Of a DNA stretch of 6,336 bases, positions 4,440 to 6,336 are shown one piece after another. The notes below the pieces were generated by a model that did not search any database, was not told where the DNA came from, and saw only the letters and a list, made by a program, of their open reading frames with translations. Source of the DNA: Bacillota bacterium (GTDB lineage Bacteria > Bacillota > Desulfotomaculia > Desulfotomaculales > Desulfallaceae); assembly GCA_009781965.1 (NCBI GenBank), contig WQUS01000111.1, positions 1 through 6,336 of the forward strand. Direction: 5' to 3'. The first letter of the stretch is position 1. Each line of letters starts with the position of its first letter. The position numbers and the translations under genes are program-made.

Positions 4440-5570
4440 ATGGATCTTAATAAATGGCCACGCCAAACAGATGTTAAAAATCACGATTTATTTGGGAAAG
4501 AGCATTTCGGTACCGAGGCGCCCTGCGTAAAATACGAAAAGAGGCCGGTCCTCGATAAAGACGGTAACGCAGTTGCGGGCTTGTATTCCGCTTGGATTAT
4601 TCTCAACAACCCCACCCAATACAACTCTTACACCACCGAAATGGTTAAAGGCGTTATTGCCGGCATGGCCAACGCTTCCTCGGACAGATCTGTGGTGGCG
4701 GTTGTGTTTACCGCCGAAGGGGATAAAGCGTTCTGTACCGGCGGCAATACCAAGGAGTATGCCGAATACTACAGCGGCAACCCCAGCGAATACATGGCTT
4801 ACATGGACCTGTTCAACGGCATGGTGGACGGCATTCTGGACTGCAAAAAACCGGTTATCTGCCGGGTTAACGGTATGCGGGTAGCCGGCGGCCAGGAAAT
4901 CGGCATGGCCTGCGATATCGCCATTTCTTCCGATTTGGCTGTATACGGACAAGCCGGACCCAGACACGGTTCCGCACCGGTAGGCGGCAGCACAGACTTC
5001 CTGCACTGGAACCTCACCATGGAGAACGCCATGTGGAACTGTGTCTCCTGTGAAGTTTGGAGTGCCTATAAAATGAAGCACCTGGGCTTAATTTCCAAAG
5101 CGGTGCCGGTACTGAAAGTCAACGGCAAATTTATCCGCAACCCGCTGGTTATTACCGACAGATTCCTCGAAGACGGTGAAATTGTATACGGTGAGAATGT
5201 CACCGGCGAAGCCGCGGCCAAAGCCAAGGAATTAATGAAGCAAGCGGAAGTGGACATGTCCCTGCTGGACGCCGAAGTGAATAAGATTATCTGGACCCTG
5301 ACCAATCTGTTCACCAACTGCCTGCAAATGTCCATTGACATGATGAGACAGAAAAAGAAATCCTTCTGGGATATGAACAAACTGGCCTACCGTCATTGGC
5401 TGGGCACCAATATGAGCAGTGAAGCTTACCTGGGCTTTAACGCTTTCAATACCAAGAAGCTGACCGGTAAGGATACCATTGATTTCATCAAGTACCGTCA
5501 ATTGCTGGCGGAAGGCAAACCATTCGACCAAGAGCTGATCGACGCCGTATTGCCGCCGCGTAAAGAATAA
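4440..5570 (+). CDS. bamA: 6-oxocyclohex-1-ene-1-carbonyl-CoA hydrolase (BamA/Oah/BzdY)
   Basis: A 376-residue crotonase-superfamily enzyme of the length and sequence pattern of BamA/Oah, the hydrolase that adds water and cleaves the ring to give 3-hydroxypimelyl-CoA. It is widely used as a marker for anaerobic aromatic degradation and is unrelated to outer-membrane BamA. Motifs: an N-terminal extension with GTEAPCVKYEKRP (24-36), NNPTQYNSYT (56-65), oxyanion-hole segments AFCTGGN (97-103) and VAGGQEIGMACD (148-159), and GQAGPRHGSAPVGG (170-183). E153 aligns with the first catalytic Glu of enoyl-CoA hydratase. The second Glu (in GQPE) is absent; the equivalent stretch reads GQAG. This fits an enzyme with distinct chemistry. 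AGGAGGA (4426-4432) precedes the ATG by 7 nt, in a short A/T-rich gap after the DUF35 gene. It is the most secure functional call in the window. Confidence 0.95.
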   Translation: MDLNKWPRQTDVKNHDLFGKEHFGTEAPCVKYEKRPVLDKDGNAVAGLYSAWIILNNPTQYNSYTTEMVKGVIAGMANASSDRSVVAVVFTAEGDKAFCTGGNTKEYAEYYSGNPSEYMAYMDLFNGMVDGILDCKKPVICRVNGMRVAGGQEIGMACDIAISSDLAVYGQAGPRHGSAPVGGSTDFLHWNLTMENAMWNCVSCEVWSAYKMKHLGLISKAVPVLKVNGKFIRNPLVITDRFLEDGEIVYGENVTGEAAAKAKELMKQAEVDMSLLDAEVNKIIWTLTNLFTNCLQMSIDMMRQKKKSFWDMNKLAYRHWLGTNMSSEAYLGFNAFNTKKLTGKDTIDFIKYRQLLAEGKPFDQELIDAVLPPRKE

Positions 5571-5585
5571 TCAAGCGTCATCCGT

Positions 5586-5614
5586 TTGGCGCCATTTTAG
5601 ATTAAATACTTAAT
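5586..5614 (+). promoter_or_regulatory. Weak sigma-70-like promoter candidate upstream of dch
   Basis: TTGGCG (5586-5591), a 17-nt spacer and CTTAAT (5609-5614) each match 4 of 6 consensus bases. The start site would fall near 5621, just before the paired-hairpin leader. The TTGG lies within the palindrome TGGCGCCA (5587-5594). The match is weak, and read-through from bamA is an equally good explanation for dch transcription. Confidence 0.22.
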
Positions 5615-5622
5615 GCAGCTTG

Positions 5623-5684
5623 GGTGGAGGGGCGTAATTTTTCAGCCTCTCCGCCTCTTATAATAGGCGGTTTAGCCCTTTTTC
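5623..5684 (+). terminator. Two mutually exclusive hairpins: terminator or attenuator-like leader before dch
   Basis: Hairpin 1 pairs GGTGGAGGGGC (5623-5633) with GCCTCTCCGCC (5645-5655): 11 pairs including two G-U, with an 11-nt loop. Hairpin 2 pairs CCGCCT (5651-5656) with AGGCGG (5665-5670) over an 8-nt loop and is followed by TTTAGCCCTTTTT. Bases 5651-5655 are needed by both, so only one can form at a time. Hairpin 2 with its interrupted U-run looks like a modest intrinsic terminator, and hairpin 1 would then be an antiterminator. Alternatively, hairpin 1 is simply a processing or stability structure at the end of the bamA transcript. Its loop also contains TATAAT (5659-5664), which lacks a -35 partner. 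Confidence 0.45.
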
Positions 5685-5722
5685 AAGTACTGTGTGAAGT
5701 ATATGAACATAGGGGGGATAGT

Positions 5723-6336
5723 ATGAATTATCAATTTATTAAGGTCAGCAATCAGGGCGGTCTGATTACCATCACCCTGAACAGCCCGCCGCTTAATGTT
5801 TTAACAATTCCCATGATGAAGGAATTGGCTGACGCGTTCCTGTGGGCCAAGGAGCAAACCGGCAGTCTGATCCTTTTAAACGCCGAAGGCAAAGCCTTCT
5901 CGGCAGGCGTTGACGTGGCCGACCACACCCCGGATAAAGTAGCCCAAATGAATGACGTCTTTGACAGCATCTTCCACGCCATGGACGCCAACGACAAGCC
6001 TATTATCGGAGCGGTAAACGGCGCTGCACTGGGCGGCGGCTATGAAGTGGTGCTTTATTGCGACATGGTAGTGGCTTCAGACAAGGCCAAATTCGGCCAG
6101 CCGGAAATTGCTGTCGGCGTGTTCCCGCCGGTAGCCTGCTGTCTGTTGCCCAAACTGCTCTCCTGGCCCCAAGCGATGGAAATTCTTTTAAGCGGGGAAG
6201 CTTTTAACGCCGCCAAAGCGGAAAAGCTGGGGCTGGTGAATACCGTTCTGCCCGCCGATTCTTTTGCCGAAGGGCTGAATCAATTCCTGCAAAAATTCCT
6301 AAAATTAAGCCCGGTTGTACTGGCGCTGACAAAAAA
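5723..6336 (+). CDS. dch: Cyclohexa-1,5-diene-1-carbonyl-CoA hydratase (Dch/BamR/BzdW), 3' truncated by the window
   Basis: An open frame starts at ATG 5723 after AGGGGGG (5711-5717) and runs without a stop to the window end, giving 204 codons of an enzyme usually near 255-260 residues. It is a crotonase-family hydratase. FSAGVDV (59-65) and GAALGGGYE (100-108) form the oxyanion hole. E108 and E128 (in GQPE) stand 20 residues apart, matching the two catalytic glutamates of enoyl-CoA hydratase. The substrate call rests on overall resemblance to dienoyl-CoA hydratases (HTPDKV after GVDV, and GVFPPVACCLLPK downstream) and on position beside bamA. It would hydrate the reductase product to 6-hydroxycyclohex-1-ene-1-carbonyl-CoA. 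A generic enoyl-CoA hydratase is the main alternative. It is separated from bamA by 152 nt holding the paired hairpins. Confidence 0.87.
   Translation, partial: MNYQFIKVSNQGGLITITLNSPPLNVLTIPMMKELADAFLWAKEQTGSLILLNAEGKAFSAGVDVADHTPDKVAQMNDVFDSIFHAMDANDKPIIGAVNGAALGGGYEVVLYCDMVVASDKAKFGQPEIAVGVFPPVACCLLPKLLSWPQAMEILLSGEAFNAAKAEKLGLVNTVLPADSFAEGLNQFLQKFLKLSPVVLALTK

Noticed and set aside
4488..5081. 197-codon open frame on the minus strand inside bamA
   Set aside because: It is fully antisense to the most secure gene in the window and has no ribosome site or domain.
5659..5664. Perfect TATAAT as the dch promoter -10 box
   Set aside because: No -35-like hexamer or extended -10 TG is found at proper spacing, and the sequence lies in the loop of a hairpin that explains it equally well.
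1..6336. Mobile elements, CRISPR arrays, tRNA or rRNA genes
   Set aside because: No transposase, long terminal inverted repeats, regularly spaced repeats or cloverleaf-forming sequence were seen; the window is almost entirely one metabolic cluster.

Overview
The window is a one-strand (+) cluster for anaerobic breakdown of aromatic acids through the benzoyl-CoA pathway. It encodes the two ATPase subunits of an ATP-dependent (class I) aromatic-CoA reductase, followed by enzymes that handle the dearomatised ring. The host is therefore an anaerobic or facultatively anaerobic bacterium or archaeon. Composition is moderate in GC by eye, intergenic stretches are AT-rich, and most starts have a strong purine-rich Shine-Dalgarno site. 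This would fit a clostridial (Peptococcaceae-like) anaerobe, but that placement is weak inference and a proteobacterium cannot be excluded.

Layout. Positions 1-734 hold the 3' part of a BcrD/BadG/BzdP-type ATPase subunit. After an 85-nt gap with a sigma-54-like sequence, 820-1725 encodes a complete 301-residue BcrA/BadF/BzdQ-type ATPase subunit. The D-like then A-like order and the subunit lengths resemble the Azoarcus bzdN-O-P-Q arrangement more than Thauera bcrC-B-A-D. Then comes a 323-nt AT-rich intergenic region (1726-2048) dense in inverted and direct repeats, probably the control region of a second transcription unit. That unit holds a short-chain dehydrogenase (2049-2795), an SCP2-type thiolase (2834-3988), a DUF35 zinc-ribbon/OB-fold partner (3994-4401) and the ring-opening 6-oxocyclohex-1-ene-1-carbonyl-CoA hydrolase BamA/Oah (4440-5570). 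A 152-nt gap with two mutually exclusive hairpins precedes the 5' part of a cyclohexa-1,5-diene-1-carbonyl-CoA hydratase (Dch, 5723 to the window end).

How they work together. The reductase, whose active-site subunits should lie upstream of the window, uses ATP and low-potential electrons to reduce benzoyl-CoA, or a hydroxylated analogue, to the dienoyl-CoA. Dch adds water, a dehydrogenase oxidises the alcohol, and BamA hydrates and hydrolytically opens the ring to 3-hydroxypimelyl-CoA. A dehydrogenase plus thiolase then give glutaryl-CoA and acetyl-CoA. The usual zinc-type 6-hydroxycyclohexene-carbonyl-CoA dehydrogenase (Had) is not in the window. The SDR may replace it, act on 3-hydroxypimelyl-CoA, or belong with the thiolase/DUF35 pair in a module like BbsCD-BbsAB of toluene degradation. 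These choices are unresolved.

The most interesting leads are the bzd-type reductase pair with unusual nucleotide-site residues in the first subunit, the SDR-thiolase-DUF35 module beside bamA, the repeat-rich control region at 1726-2048, and the attenuator-like leader before dch.
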